A stretch of DNA of 64,000 nt from Naasia sp. SYSU D00057. GTDB taxonomy: Bacteria; Actinomycetota; Actinomycetes; Actinomycetales; Microbacteriaceae. Both the position numbers and the translations under genes were made by a program. Shown here in pieces: positions 44,933 to 54,598 of this stretch (the first letter of the stretch is position 1; each line of letters begins with the position of its first letter). A model generated the notes under the pieces. The model did no database searches. It saw only the letters and a program-made list of their open reading frames with translations, and was not told the DNA's origin. Location: positions 930,001-994,000 of the forward strand of contig NZ_JAFMSZ010000001.1 of the NCBI RefSeq assembly GCF_017916505.1. The letters run 5' to 3'.

Positions 44933-47518
44933 TCAGCGCTTGGTGGCGATGTTGACGAGGCGCGGCGCGCGGACGATGACGTTCGCGACCTCCCGGTCGC
45001 CGATCGCCCGCGCCACTCCCGCGTCGGTTCGCGCGAGCTGCTCGAGCTCCTCCGGGGCGATCTTGGGCGACACGTCGATGCGCCCGCGCACCTTGCCGTC
45101 GACCTGCAGGATCGCGGTCACCGACTCCTCGACGAGGAGCGCCGGGTCCGCCTTCCGCCAGCCGTGCAGCGCGACCGAGGGCGGGTAGCCGAGCCGCTCC
45201 CACATCTCCTCGGCGGTGTACGGCGAGAAGAGGCTGAGGGCGAGGGCGACCGTCTCGGTGGCCTCGCGGACCGCCGGGTCCGCGGCGCCGGGGCCGGAGT
45301 CGATCGCTTTGCGGACCGCGTTGACGAGCTCCATGATGCGGGCGACGACCACGTTGAACTTGAAGGCCTCGACGAGTCCGGGGGCGTCGGCGAGGAACCG
45401 GTGCGTGACACGGCGCAGCGAGTCGTCGCCCTGCTTCCAGATCACGTCCGGCGAGCTGGTCACGTCCTGGGCGAGGCGCAGAGCCCGGCTGAGGAACTTG
45501 AGCGACCCGGCCGGCGACACGTCCTTCCAGTCGATGTCGTCCTCCGGCGGGCCGGCGAAGGCCATGGTGAGCCGGATCGCGTCGACGCCGTACTGGTCGA
45601 GCTGCTCGGACAGGCGGACGAGGTTGCCCTTCGACTTGCTCATCGCGGCGCCGTCCATCTGCACCATGCCCTGGTTCAGCAGGGCGCTGAACGGCTCGGT
45701 GAAGCTCACGTAGCCCATGTCGAAGAGGACCTTCGTGATGAACCGCGCGTAGAGGAGGTGCAGGATCGCGTGCGTGACGCCGCCGACGTACTGGTCGACG
45801 GGCGCCCACTTCTCGGCCTCCGCCTGGTCGAACGCCTGCGTGTCGTCGTTCGGCGACAGGAACCGCAGGAAGTACCAGGAGCTGTCGACGAACGTGTCCA
45901 TCGTGTCCGAGTCGCGGCGGGCGGGGCGGCCGTCCGGCGTCGTCGTGGTCGCCCATTCGGTCGCGGCGGCGAGCGGGGACACGCCCTTCGGCTTGAGGTC
46001 GAGCCCCTCGGTGGGCGGCAGCGTGACGGGCAGCTGCTCCTCGGGCACGGGGATCTCGTTGCCGTCCTCGTCGTAGACGATCGGGATCGGCGTGCCCCAG
46101 TACCGCTGGCGGGAGATCAGCCAGTCGCGCAGCCGGTAGTTCTTCGCCGGCCGGCCGAGGCCGTTCTGCTCGAGGTGCGCGATGACGCGGGAGATCGCCG
46201 CGCCCTTGCTGAGCCCGTCGAACGGGCCCGAGTTGACGAGGCGGCCGTCGCCCGGGAGGGCGGTGCCGGTCGACGCGGGGTCGAGGTCCGCGAGCTCGGG
46301 CAGGGACCCGTCCTCCGGGACGACGCGGATGGCGCCGGTCACCGGCTGCGTGGTGTCGACCACGACCCGCACGGGAAGGTCGTACTTCCGGGCGAAGTCG
46401 AGGTCGCGCTGGTCGTGGGCGGGGACCGCCATGATGGCGCCCTGACCGTAGTCGCTCAGGACGTAGTCGGCGGCCCAGATCGGCAGGCGCTCCCCGTTCA
46501 GCGGGTTGATCGCGTACCGCCCGGTGAAGACGCCGGTCTTCTCGCGGTCGGCGGCGAGCCGCTCGATCTCGGTGGTGCGCTGCGTCTGGACGAGGTACTC
46601 CTCGAACGCGGCCTTCACGTCCGGCTCGGCGTCGGCGACGAGCTCCGCAGCGAGGTCCGCGTCGGGCGCGACGACCATGAAGGTCGCGCCGTACAGCGTG
46701 TCCGGACGGGTCGTGTAGACGGTGATCTTCTCGTCGCGGCCCTCGACGGCGAAGTCGACGTCCGCGCCGGTGGAGCGGCCGATCCAGTTGCGCTGCATCG
46801 AGAGGACCTTGGACGGCCACTTGCCCTCGAGCTGGTTGAGGTCGTCGAGCAGCCGGTCCGCGTACGCGGTGATCCGGAAGTACCACTGGGTGAGCTTCTT
46901 CTTCACCACGATGGCGCCGGAGCGCTCGGAGGTGCCGTCCGGCAGGACCTGCTCGTTGGCGAGGACCGTCTGGTCCACCGGGTCCCAGTTGACCCAGCTG
47001 TCCTTGCGGTACGCGAGGCCCCGCTCGTACATCTTGAGGAACAGCCACTGGTTCCACTTGTAGTAGTTGGGGTCGCTGGTGTGCAGCACGCGGTCCCAGT
47101 CGAACGACGCGGCGTAGCGGCGCATCGAGTCGCGCTGCTGGGCGATGTTGTCGTAGGTCCAGGTCACCGGGTTCGCGCCGCGCTTGATGGCGGCGTTCTC
47201 GGCGGGGAGGCCGAACGAGTCCCAGCCGATCGGGTGCAGCACGTTGAAGCCCTGCTGCCGCCAGTAGCGGGCGATGACGTCGCCGAGGGCGTACGCCTCC
47301 GCGTGACCCATGTGCAGGTCGCCGGACGGGTACGGGAACATGTCGAGCACGTACTTGCGCGGGCGCTTGTCCTCGGGGTCCGAGGTGGAGAAGGGACGCA
47401 GCTCGTCCCAGACGGCGAGCCACTTCTCCTGGAGACGCTCGAACGTGGGCAGTTCCGTGCTTGAGGGGGTCGTAACCAACTGCGCTCTCTTCGTGTCACG
47501 GCCGCCGACCGGGGCCAA
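44933..47518 (-). CDS. leuS: leucyl-tRNA synthetase
   Basis: 861 residues. Class I signatures [11 protein letters not shown] (HIGH) and AMSKSKGN (KMSKS); the editing-domain [12 protein letters not shown] with downstream [12 protein letters not shown]; tRNA-binding C-terminal domain. Charges tRNA-Leu. The TTG at 47518 is supported by TAACCT exactly 6 nt upstream; a TTG at codon 14 is an alternative. Confidence 0.96.
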   Translation of the reverse strand: MAPVGGRDTKRAQLVTTPSSTELPTFERLQEKWLAVWDELRPFSTSDPEDKRPRKYVLDMFPYPSGDLHMGHAEAYALGDVIARYWRQQGFNVLHPIGWDSFGLPAENAAIKRGANPVTWTYDNIAQQRDSMRRYAASFDWDRVLHTSDPNYYKWNQWLFLKMYERGLAYRKDSWVNWDPVDQTVLANEQVLPDGTSERSGAIVVKKKLTQWYFRITAYADRLLDDLNQLEGKWPSKVLSMQRNWIGRSTGADVDFAVEGRDEKITVYTTRPDTLYGATFMVVAPDADLAAELVADAEPDVKAAFEEYLVQTQRTTEIERLAADREKTGVFTGRYAINPLNGERLPIWAADYVLSDYGQGAIMAVPAHDQRDLDFARKYDLPVRVVVDTTQPVTGAIRVVPEDGSLPELADLDPASTGTALPGDGRLVNSGPFDGLSKGAAISRVIAHLEQNGLGRPAKNYRLRDWLISRQRYWGTPIPIVYDEDGNEIPVPEEQLPVTLPPTEGLDLKPKGVSPLAAATEWATTTTPDGRPARRDSDTMDTFVDSSWYFLRFLSPNDDTQAFDQAEAEKWAPVDQYVGGVTHAILHLLYARFITKVLFDMGYVSFTEPFSALLNQGMVQMDGAAMSKSKGNLVRLSEQLDQYGVDAIRLTMAFAGPPEDDIDWKDVSPAGSLKFLSRALRLAQDVTSSPDVIWKQGDDSLRRVTHRFLADAPGLVEAFKFNVVVARIMELVNAVRKAIDSGPGAADPAVREATETVALALSLFSPYTAEEMWERLGYPPSVALHGWRKADPALLVEESVTAILQVDGKVRGRIDVSPKIAPEELEQLARTDAGVARAIGDREVANVIVRAPRLVNIATKR

Positions 47519-47524
47519 CCGTCT

Positions 47525-47530
47525 AGGTTA
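47525..47530 (-). promoter_or_regulatory. -10 element of leuS
   Basis: TAACCT on the minus strand, 6 nt before TTG 47518, overlapping the TAA stop of pabB. Confidence 0.5.
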
Positions 47531-48748
47531 GCGACCTTCTCGGAGAGCGGAGAGCAGAGGGGCGGCCTTCAGCGCCACCTCGGCCAGCTCGTCCGCCGGA
47601 TCGGACAGGGCCGTGATGCCGCCGCCCGCCCCGACGGTCGCGGTCCCGCCCTCGACGAGGATGCAGCGGATCGCCATCGCGAGGTCCGCGGCGCCCGTGC
47701 GGGAGATCCAGCCGAAGGCGCCGGAGTAGACGCCGCGCGGTCCCCGCTCGAGCGCGGCGAGGAGATCGATGGCGCTCCGCTTCGGCGCGCCCGTCATCGA
47801 GCCGGCCGGGAACAGCGCCCGGACGGCGTCCGCCGCAGTCCGGCCGGGCGCGAGGTCCGCCTCCACCACGCTGACCAGCTGGTGCACGGCCGGGTAGCTC
47901 TCGACCGCGAACAGGGCCGGGACGCGCACCGAGCCGACGCGGGCGACGCGGCTGAGATCGTTGCGGACGAGGTCGACGATCATGAGGTTCTCGGCCCGCT
48001 CCTTCTCGCTGGCCCCGAGCTCGGCGGCGAGCGCCGCATCCTGCCCGGCGTCGCCGCCGCGCGGGCGGGTGCCCTTGATCGGACGGCTGCGCACCGTCCC
48101 CCCGGGCGTGACCTCGAGGAAGCGCTCGGGCGAGGCGCTCACCAGCTCGGTTCCGTCGAGCCGGAGGTAGCCGGCGTGATGCGTCGGGCTCGTGCGGCGC
48201 AGCCGGCGGTAGGCGGCCCAGCCGTCCACCGGGCCCTCGACGGTCGCGGTGTTGGTGAGGCAGAGGACGTAGGCGTCGCCGCGTGCGATCGCGTCCTGGC
48301 AGGCGGCGATCATCCCGAGGTAGCGGGCGTCGTCGTGTCGCCAGGAGACGGTCCCCGCGCCTCCGACGGGCGGACGCGGAAGCGGCCCGTCCGTCGCGGC
48401 GTCGTCGACTGCGGCGCGGGCGTCCGCCTCCCAGCTCTCGCCGTCGCCGAGGAGGCGCACCTCCCGTCGATTCGGATCGAACGCGAGCGCCCGGTCGATC
48501 TCCAGGAAGCGCGCTTCGCCCTCGTAGGAGATCCACCCCATCCAGCCCAGCTCGAAGGACCCGGCGTCGCCGTCGCCGCTCGGCGGCACGTCGGGGATGG
48601 CGCGGCGGATCCCGGACCCGAGGCCGATGAGGCTCTCGCCGCTGCCGTCCGTCGACTCGAGCAGCGCGGCGTTCCCCGAGGGCGCCAGCCGCTCGAACAC
48701 GTCGGCCGGGTCGGCCCAGGCGCCGAGGAGCCGGCCGGTCGTCCGCAT
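47528..48748 (-). CDS. pabB: aminodeoxychorismate synthase component I
   Basis: 406 residues of the chorismate-binding family. SRPIKGTRPRGG carries the lysine that forms the covalent intermediate in PabB; anthranilate synthase TrpE has Ala there, so PABA synthesis is favoured. NLMIVDLVRNDLSRV and FPAGSMTGAPK are the metal- and chorismate-binding motifs. It makes 4-amino-4-deoxychorismate for folate; the glutaminase PabA must be elsewhere. Divergent from pabC with start codons 11 bp apart. Confidence 0.93.
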   Translation of the reverse strand: MRTTGRLLGAWADPADVFERLAPSGNAALLESTDGSGESLIGLGSGIRRAIPDVPPSGDGDAGSFELGWMGWISYEGEARFLEIDRALAFDPNRREVRLLGDGESWEADARAAVDDAATDGPLPRPPVGGAGTVSWRHDDARYLGMIAACQDAIARGDAYVLCLTNTATVEGPVDGWAAYRRLRRTSPTHHAGYLRLDGTELVSASPERFLEVTPGGTVRSRPIKGTRPRGGDAGQDAALAAELGASEKERAENLMIVDLVRNDLSRVARVGSVRVPALFAVESYPAVHQLVSVVEADLAPGRTAADAVRALFPAGSMTGAPKRSAIDLLAALERGPRGVYSGAFGWISRTGAADLAMAIRCILVEGGTATVGAGGGITALSDPADELAEVALKAAPLLSALREGR

Positions 48749-48762
48749 AGGGTGAGCCTATG
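48746..48762. promoter_or_regulatory. interlocked divergent leaderless promoters of pabB/pabC
   Basis: CATAGGGTGAGCCTATG. Plus strand: TAGGGT (48748-48753) then 6 nt then ATG 48760. Minus strand: TAGGCT (48760-48755) then 6 nt then ATG 48748. Each -10 overlaps the other gene's start codon. Confidence 0.65.
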
Positions 48763-49563
48763 GCTGCGGAGGTCCTGCGCTGGAGGGAGGGCCGCCTCGT
48801 CCCCGCGTCCGCCGGCGCACCGCTGCTCGTGGCGGACTCGTTCCTCCTCGACGCCGGCACGGTGGTGGCGCTCGACGTCCACCGGGACCGGTTCCTCCGC
48901 TCGATCGCCAGCGCGGAGGTCGCGCGCGTGGCGGACGGGCCGGTGCCCCTCGCGGACGCGACCGGGTTCTGGTCGTCCGCCGTCGCCGCCCTGCCGCGGC
49001 AAGGCGCCTGGTTTCCGCGCATCGAGCTCGTGCAGACGCCGGCCGGTCCCGAGTACGGGCTCGCGGTGCGGCCCGCTCCCCCGCTGGGGCGGCTCGTGAC
49101 GGCCCTGACCTGGGACGGCCCGGACCCGCGCCGAGTGCCGTCCGTGAAGGGCCCTGACCTCGAGGCGCTGCTCCGGCTGCGCGAGGCCGGCCGCGAGCGC
49201 GGCGCGGACGAGGTTGTGCTCCTCGTCGACGGGGCCGTCGCCGAGGGCACGACGAGTTCGCTCGCCTGGTGGCGGGACGGCGTGCTCTGCGTACCGGCGG
49301 ACGACCTGCACCGGGTCGCGGGAGTCACGGAGGCGTGCGTGATCGCGATGGCCGTCGAGGCCGGGGTCGCGGTGCGGCGGGAGCGCAGGCGACCCGACGA
49401 GCTGGACGCCTGCGAGGTGTGGGTGCTGAACGCCCTGCACGGCATCCGCGGCATCGAGCGCTGGGCGGGCGGTCCCGCCGTCACGGCGCCGGGCGCACGG
49501 CTCGACGAGTGGCGGTCCCGCCTCGCGGCCCTGGCGCGTCCGCTGCCGACGCTGCGGCCCTGA
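48760..49563 (+). CDS. pabC: aminodeoxychorismate lyase (class IV PLP enzyme)
   Basis: 267 residues, fold type IV. VPSVKGPDLEALL carries the PLP lysine (near residue 131), and GAVAEGTTSSLAWWRDG and GVTEACVIAMA are family motifs. It converts aminodeoxychorismate to 4-aminobenzoate and pyruvate. The call over branched-chain aminotransferase rests on length and on the divergent pabB. Confidence 0.87.
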   Translation: MAAEVLRWREGRLVPASAGAPLLVADSFLLDAGTVVALDVHRDRFLRSIASAEVARVADGPVPLADATGFWSSAVAALPRQGAWFPRIELVQTPAGPEYGLAVRPAPPLGRLVTALTWDGPDPRRVPSVKGPDLEALLRLREAGRERGADEVVLLVDGAVAEGTTSSLAWWRDGVLCVPADDLHRVAGVTEACVIAMAVEAGVAVRRERRRPDELDACEVWVLNALHGIRGIERWAGGPAVTAPGARLDEWRSRLAALARPLPTLRP

Positions 49564-49629
49564 CCGCAAGCGGCGTTGCACGGCCGTTACGCACAGAGGA
49601 TTGACGGCCCACGCTCCAGCGGGTTCCCC

Positions 49630-49635
49630 TAGTGT
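49630..49635 (+). promoter_or_regulatory. -10 element of the DedA gene
   Basis: TAGTGT, 7 nt before GTG 49643. Confidence 0.5.
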
Positions 49636-49642
49636 TCGATGC

Positions 49643-50341
49643 GTGAACGAGGTGCTGGACACGATCCTCCACACCGTCACCAGCGTCGATCCGGTGCTGC
49701 GGACGGCGCTGACAGGCCTCGCCATCTTCCTCGAGACGTCGATCCTCGTCGGCCTGCTGGTTCCGGGCGACACCATCGTCATCGTCTCCAGCACGGCCGT
49801 GGACAGCCCGTTCGGCTACTGGGCGCTCGTCGTCACCGTGATCCTGGGTGCGCTCGCCGGCGAGAGCCTCGGCTTCGCGCTGGGCCGCCTGTTCGGCCCG
49901 CGCCTCCGCGCGAGCAGGCTGGGCCAGCGGATCGGCGGCCGGCACTGGCGATCCGCCGAGCTGTACCTGGAGCGGCGGGGCGGCCTCGCCGTCTTCATCA
50001 GCAGGTTCCTGCCCGTGCTGCACGCGCTCATCCCGCTCACCGTCGGGATGAGCCCGATGCGGTACCGCCGCTTCATGGCCTGGACGACCCCCGCCTGCAC
50101 GATCTGGGCCTTCATGTACGTCACGGTCGGCAGCCTGGCCGCGGGCAGCTACCGCAACATCGGCGACCGGCTGCACTACGCCGGCTACCTCTTCGTGGGC
50201 GGCATCGTCCTTTTCCTGGTGCTCGCCTTCGTGGTGAAGACGGTGCTGCACCGCACGCAGCGCCGCCACATGGAGTCGCTCGAGGAGAGCGCGGAGCCCG
50301 AGGAGCGCCGCCCCATCACCTCCGAGGGCTACACCAGCTGA
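49643..50341 (+). CDS. DedA-family membrane protein
   Basis: 232 residues. VPGDTIVIVSS near residue 45 and the SRFLPVLHALIPLTVGMSPM segment (F/SRFxPxxR-like with G) are hallmarks of DedA/VTT proteins, which are linked to undecaprenyl-phosphate or phospholipid translocation. Five or so membrane helices and a charged C-terminal tail. The substrate is inferred from the family only. Confidence 0.92.
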   Translation: MNEVLDTILHTVTSVDPVLRTALTGLAIFLETSILVGLLVPGDTIVIVSSTAVDSPFGYWALVVTVILGALAGESLGFALGRLFGPRLRASRLGQRIGGRHWRSAELYLERRGGLAVFISRFLPVLHALIPLTVGMSPMRYRRFMAWTTPACTIWAFMYVTVGSLAAGSYRNIGDRLHYAGYLFVGGIVLFLVLAFVVKTVLHRTQRRHMESLEESAEPEERRPITSEGYTS

Positions 50342-50356
50342 CACCGCAACACGCGG

Positions 50357-50390
50357 GCGGTGCCCGGCCCCGATCGGGACCGGGCACCGC
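50357..50390. terminator. bidirectional terminator, DedA and ABC operon
   Basis: GCGGTGCCCGG and CCGGGCACCGC form an 11-bp stem (50357-50367/50380-50390) between convergent genes. Confidence 0.65.
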
Positions 50391-50406
50391 GACGGAGCGG
50401 TTCGGC

Positions 50407-51345
50407 TCAGTCGATGAAGCCGTTCTGGGAGAGCCACTCGGTGGCGATCACCTCGGAGGACTGCTTCTCGTCGACGCTCCGCACGTTGAGAGCCACGAGG
50501 GCCTCCGGGGTGAGGGCCGCGCTGACGGGGTTGAGGATGTCGGCGACCTCGTCGGCGATGTCCGCGTTGACGAGCGGGACCACGTTCGAGGCGAGCAGGA
50601 GGCCCTCCGGGTCCTCCAGCGTCACGAGGTCCTCGGACTGGATGCGCGGGTCCGCCGTGAAGACGTTGGCGACGTTGACGGTGCCGGCGACGAGGGCGTC
50701 GACGGTGGTGTCACCGGTGGCCGTGAAGGCGACCTCGATGCCGTACTTCTCCTGCAGGCCGGTCGGACCGTAGGGGCGCTCCTCGAGCTCGGGCGGGCCG
50801 CCGAGGGTGAGCGGGACGTCGACGTTCGCGAGGTCGGCGATGGTCGTCAGCGAGTACTGGTCCGCGAACGCCTTCGTCACCGTGTAGGAGTCCTGGTCGC
50901 TCGCGGGCGACTGGTCGAGCACCGTCAGGCCGTCGGGCAGGGCGTCCTGCAGGGCCGCGTAGACGTCGTCCGGCAGGGTCGCGGTCGTCTCGGGGTCGTA
51001 GAACTGGAGCAGGTTGCCCGTGTACTCGGGGAACACCTGCACCTCGCCGTCCTCGAGGGCCGGGATGTAGGCGTCGCGCTGGCCGATCTGGAACCGGCGC
51101 TCCACCTCCAGGCCCGCGTTCCCGAGGGCCTGCGCGTAGATCTCGGCGATGATCTCGTTCGAGTAGTACGCCTGGGATCCGACGACTATGGTCTCGCTGC
51201 CGCCGCTGCCGCCGCTGCCGCCGCCGGTCCCGCCCGAGGATCCGCTGTCGAGCGGGTCGCCCGACGCGCACCCTGACAGGGCCAATGCCGCCCCGACCAC
51301 GGCTGCCGTGAGGGCGAGCCGGCCCTTGTTCCTTGCTGCGTTCAT
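50407..51345 (-). CDS. glycine betaine/osmoprotectant-binding lipoprotein
   Basis: 312 residues. Signal peptide with lipobox LSGC (C26), a Gly/Ser linker, then an OpuAC/ProX-type fold: ETIVVGSQAYYSNEIIAEIYAQAL, QVFPEYTGNLLQFY and TADPRIQSEDLVTLEDP. Binds quaternary ammonium osmolytes such as betaine or choline; ligand inferred. ATG 51345 is chosen over the ATG two codons upstream because AAGGA is then 6 nt away. Last gene of the importer operon. Confidence 0.92.
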   Translation of the reverse strand: MNAARNKGRLALTAAVVGAALALSGCASGDPLDSGSSGGTGGGSGGSGGSETIVVGSQAYYSNEIIAEIYAQALGNAGLEVERRFQIGQRDAYIPALEDGEVQVFPEYTGNLLQFYDPETTATLPDDVYAALQDALPDGLTVLDQSPASDQDSYTVTKAFADQYSLTTIADLANVDVPLTLGGPPELEERPYGPTGLQEKYGIEVAFTATGDTTVDALVAGTVNVANVFTADPRIQSEDLVTLEDPEGLLLASNVVPLVNADIADEVADILNPVSAALTPEALVALNVRSVDEKQSSEVIATEWLSQNGFID

Positions 51346-51383
51346 CTGCATTCCTTCTCTTGATGTCCCCGATGTCCGGGAAG

Positions 51384-52121
51384 TCAATCAGCGGCGCCCG
51401 ACAGCGCCTGCGCCCGGGCCGGCCGCGATGCCGCCCGAGCCTCCGTCGCTCCGCGGCCCTCGCGCACCCCGCGTGGCACGGCCACCTGCTCGAGCACGCC
51501 GAAGACGGCGTCGAGCAGCAGTGCGAGCACGACGACGAGGATCGCGCCGCCGAGCGTCTGCGAGTAGTTGCGCAGCTGGATGCCCTGCAGGATCGGCAGG
51601 CCGAGCCCGCCGAGTCCCACGTATGCGGCGAGGGTGGCGGTGGCCACGATCTGCAGGACGCCCGCACGCATGCCGGACAGCAGCAGCGGCAGGCCGAGCG
51701 GGATCTCGACCTTGGTGAGGATCTGCCACTCCGTCATGCCGACCGCGCGCGCCGCGTCGATGGTGCGCCGGTCGATCGCCTCGAGCCCCGCGTAGGCGCC
51801 CGCGAGGATCGACGGGATCGCGAGCACGACGAGGGCGACCGTCACGGCCGGGACGATCTGCAGCACGCCGATGAGGAGGACGAGCAGCAGGATGAGACCG
51901 AAGGACGGCAGCGCCCGGGCGGCCCCGGACAGGGCGACCGCGACCTCCCGTCCCCTGCCCGTGTGCCCGATGAGGTAGCCGAGCGGCACCGCGATCGCGG
52001 AGGCGATTCCGAAGGCCAGGCCGGTGAAGAAGAGGTGCTGGCCGATCAGCGTGGGCACTCCGCCCGGTCCGTACTGGTCGGGGCTGAAGATCCACGCGAG
52101 GGCGTCGAGGATGAGGTTCAT
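51384..52121 (-). CDS. osmoprotectant ABC permease 2
   Basis: 245 residues with five to six helices. EAA loop near DAARAVGMTEWQILTKVEIPLGLP; the LRNYSQTLGGAILVV ending is typical of OpuCB/OpuCD. The ATG overlaps the preceding permease stop (ATGA). The C-terminal 35 residues are Arg/Ala-rich and cytoplasmic. Confidence 0.92.
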   Translation of the reverse strand: MNLILDALAWIFSPDQYGPGGVPTLIGQHLFFTGLAFGIASAIAVPLGYLIGHTGRGREVAVALSGAARALPSFGLILLLVLLIGVLQIVPAVTVALVVLAIPSILAGAYAGLEAIDRRTIDAARAVGMTEWQILTKVEIPLGLPLLLSGMRAGVLQIVATATLAAYVGLGGLGLPILQGIQLRNYSQTLGGAILVVVLALLLDAVFGVLEQVAVPRGVREGRGATEARAASRPARAQALSGAAD

Positions 52122-52792
52122 CCGGCGGCCTCCGCCAGCACTGGTCGAGGGGCGGTCCCGGACGCGCGCGTCCACGGCATCAGGGCACGGCCGGCGAGGG
52201 CGAGCAGCAGGTCGACGAGCAGCGCGATTGCCATCGTCATGACGACGCCGGTCAGCACCTCCTCGAGGATGCGCCGCTGGAAGCCGTTGGTGAACAGGTA
52301 GCCGAGGCTCTGCACGCCGACGAGGATGCCCACGGTGACGAGCGCGATCGTGCTGACCGCGACGACGCGGAGCCCCGCGAGCATGACCGGCCCGGCGAGC
52401 GGGAACTCGACCGCCCAGAAGCGCCGCCAGCCGGAGTAGCCGAGCGCGGTCGCGGCCTGACGCACGTCGGGGTCGACGGAGTCGAGGGCGTCGGCGATGG
52501 AGCGGGCCATGATCGCGACGGCATAGATGGTGAGGGCGATGACGACGTTCGCCTCGCTGAGCATGGACAGGCCGGTGATCGTCGGCAGCACCACGAACAG
52601 GGCCAGCGACGGGATCGTGTAGAGCAGGCCGGCGACCGTGAGCAGCACGCCCCGCGTCACCCGGTAGCGGTAGGCGAGGTAGCCGAGCGGCAGGGCGACG
52701 ACGAACCCGAGCACGATCGGCAGCACGGCGAGCCGCAGGTGCTGCAGCGTCAGCCCGAGGATCAGCCCGGTGTTCTCCGCGACCCAGTTCAC
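52118..52792 (-). CDS. osmoprotectant ABC permease 1
   Basis: 224 residues. Membrane helices with the EAA-type loop QAATALGYSGWRRFWAVEFPLA and GLLYTIPSLALFVVL, as in OpuCB-like subunits. GTG 52792 overlaps the ATPase stop (GTGA). Forms the channel with permease 2. Confidence 0.92.
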   Translation of the reverse strand: MNWVAENTGLILGLTLQHLRLAVLPIVLGFVVALPLGYLAYRYRVTRGVLLTVAGLLYTIPSLALFVVLPTITGLSMLSEANVVIALTIYAVAIMARSIADALDSVDPDVRQAATALGYSGWRRFWAVEFPLAGPVMLAGLRVVAVSTIALVTVGILVGVQSLGYLFTNGFQRRILEEVLTGVVMTMAIALLVDLLLALAGRALMPWTRASGTAPRPVLAEAAG

Positions 52793-53619
52793 CTCGCGGG
52801 TCCTCCCGCGGCGAGCACCCCGGCGGGCCGTCCGTCGGCGTCGACGACGACTTGGCGGCCGTGGACCACCTCGATGCGCAGGGAGCGGCGTCCGCGGTCC
52901 GCGCCGACGAACTCGGCCACGAAGTCGCTGGCCGGGTTGGCGAGGATCTCGGCCGGCGTCCCGACCTGGGCGATGCGGCCGCCGCGCTCGAGCAGGACGA
53001 CCTGCTGGCCGAGCAGGAACGCCTCCTCGACGTCGTGCGTGACGAAGACGACCGTCTTCTCGAGCTGGGTGCGGAGGCGGATGAGCTCCTGCTGCAGCTC
53101 GGTGCGGACGATGGGGTCGACGGCGCCGAACGGCTCGTCCATCAGCAGGATGTTCGGCTCGGCGGCGAGCGCACGGGCGACGCCCACGCGCTGCTGCTGT
53201 CCGCCGGAGAGCTGGCGCGGGTAGCGCCCGGCGAGCGAGCGGTCGAGGCCGACCGTGTCCATCAGCGCGAGCGCCCGCTCGCGCGCCTCGTCCTTCGCGA
53301 CGCCGTTGAGGCGCGGGACGGTGGCGATGTTGTCGACCACGCGCCGGTGCGGCAGCAGCCCCGAGTTCTGCATGACGTAGCCGATGCGGCGGCGCAGGGC
53401 GACCGGGTCGACACGCGCGATGTCCTCGTCGTCGATGAGGACGCTGCCGCTCGACGGGTCGACCATCCGGTTGACCATGCGCAGCAGCGTCGTCTTCCCG
53501 GAGCCGGACGAGCCGAGCAGCACCGTCGTGGTGCGCGAGGGGATGCTGAGGCTGAACTCCTCGACGGCCACCGTGCCGTCGGGGAACTGCTTGCGCACTC
53601 CGCGGAACTCGATCGACAT
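52789..53619 (-). CDS. osmoprotectant ABC transporter ATP-binding protein
   Basis: 276 residues. Walker A LLGSSGSGKTTLL, Q-loop MQNSGLLPH, signature LSGGQQQRVGVARAL, Walker B ILLMDEPFGAVDP and H-loop VFVTHD. It lacks the paired CBS domains that many OpuCA proteins carry, ending shortly after the ATPase. ATG 53619 is preceded by ACGAGGG. First gene of the operon; its promoter within 53620-53841 is not clear. Confidence 0.94.
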   Translation of the reverse strand: MSIEFRGVRKQFPDGTVAVEEFSLSIPSRTTTVLLGSSGSGKTTLLRMVNRMVDPSSGSVLIDDEDIARVDPVALRRRIGYVMQNSGLLPHRRVVDNIATVPRLNGVAKDEARERALALMDTVGLDRSLAGRYPRQLSGGQQQRVGVARALAAEPNILLMDEPFGAVDPIVRTELQQELIRLRTQLEKTVVFVTHDVEEAFLLGQQVVLLERGGRIAQVGTPAEILANPASDFVAEFVGADRGRRSLRIEVVHGRQVVVDADGRPAGVLAAGGPAR

Positions 53620-53761
53620 GGGCCCTCGTCCCTTCGGGTTCGCCGGTCGGCGGCGGTGCCGTTCCCGCGACGACACAAGCACAGTTCGCCGCCGTCCGCA
53701 CGAGCGGATTGCCGGTTCCAATTCCGCGGGGACGCGTTCGTATTCCCGGGAAGCAGCGAGC

Positions 53762-53793
53762 CGGCCGCCGCACGGGGAGCCGGTCGGCGGCCG
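53762..53793 (-). terminator. possible terminator of the TetR gene
   Basis: CGGCCGCCG/CGGCGGCCG, 9-bp arms around 14 nt, downstream of the TetR stop. No T-tract. Nothing else was recognised in 53620-53841. Confidence 0.35.
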
Positions 53794-53841
53794 CGCGCCA
53801 TGACGGGGCCGGAGGGCCGGCGCTCTTACCTGCGGTTCGGG

Positions 53842-54495
53842 TCAGCCCTCGGCGGCGCCGCCGTCGCCGAAGTGGCGCCGGATGTAGTCCACGGCGACCT
53901 CCTTCGCCTCGGCCACGAACGCGTCGTCGCCGCGCGGATTCGCCACGAAGGCGCGGTGGATGAGCGACTCGGTGAGCGCGATGACGACCTGCAGCCGGAA
54001 GACGAGGACCTCGGGGTCGTGCCGGGCGCCGCGCTCCTCGGCGAGGCCGGCGAGCCGCTCGGCCAGGACGGCGTTGTTGGGCCGCCGGCCGCCGATGAGG
54101 CGCTCGTCGACGACGTCGCCGAACCGCACGACGCGGAAGCCGCGCTCCGTCCGATACAGGTCGACGTAGACGTCGATCGCCGCGGACACGCGCTCCTCCA
54201 TCGTCTCGAGGCGGCTCTCCCGGTAGTGCTCGGTGATGCGGTCGAGGAAGCGGCGGAACGCCCGCGCGCTGAGTCCCTCGAGCACGGCGATCCGGTCCGG
54301 GAAGTAGCGGTAGACGGTTCCGATCGAGGCGCCGGCCCGCTCGGCGACCATCGCGGTGGTCAGGCGCTCGTAGCCGACCTCCTCGACGACCTCGGCGGCC
54401 GCGTCGAGAAGGGAGGACAGTCGCGCGGCGCTCCTCGCCTGGACGGGCTCGTTCCGGAGGAGGACATCCGACCCGAGAAGCTCGTCGATGGTCAT
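53842..54495 (-). CDS. TetR-family transcriptional regulator
   Basis: 217 residues. The HTH is TTAMVAERAGASIGTVYRYFPDRIAVLEGL (about residues 45-75); the ligand domain is all-helical with an uncharacterised pocket. It sits between the osmoprotectant importer and the App1 gene and could control either. GGAGGAGG directly precedes the ATG. Confidence 0.93.
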   Translation of the reverse strand: MTIDELLGSDVLLRNEPVQARSAARLSSLLDAAAEVVEEVGYERLTTAMVAERAGASIGTVYRYFPDRIAVLEGLSARAFRRFLDRITEHYRESRLETMEERVSAAIDVYVDLYRTERGFRVVRFGDVVDERLIGGRRPNNAVLAERLAGLAEERGARHDPEVLVFRLQVVIALTESLIHRAFVANPRGDDAFVAEAKEVAVDYIRRHFGDGGAAEG

Positions 54496-54515
54496 TCCTC
54501 CTCCATTCCGCTGTG

Positions 54516-54527
54516 ACAGGAACTGTA
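54516..54527 (-). promoter_or_regulatory. possible TetR autoregulatory site
   Basis: The short palindrome ACAG-GAA-CTGT (54516-54526) overlaps a minus-strand -10 TACAGT (54527-54522) about 27 nt before the TetR ATG. Confidence 0.3.
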
Positions 54528-54586
54528 GTCCGGGCGCGGAATACGCCGCAGACGGTTGCGCTCGCGCTCGTTTTCCCCCTCGCGGC

Positions 54587-54592
54587 TAGGCT
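54587..54592 (+). promoter_or_regulatory. -10 element of the App1 gene
   Basis: TAGGCT, 6 nt before ATG 54599; leaderless. Confidence 0.55.
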
Positions 54593-54598
54593 GAGGCG

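Noticed and set aside
51200-51260. Short tandem repeat of GCCGCCGCTGCC-like units
   Set aside because: Codes for the Gly/Ser linker after the lipobox of the osmoprotectant-binding protein.
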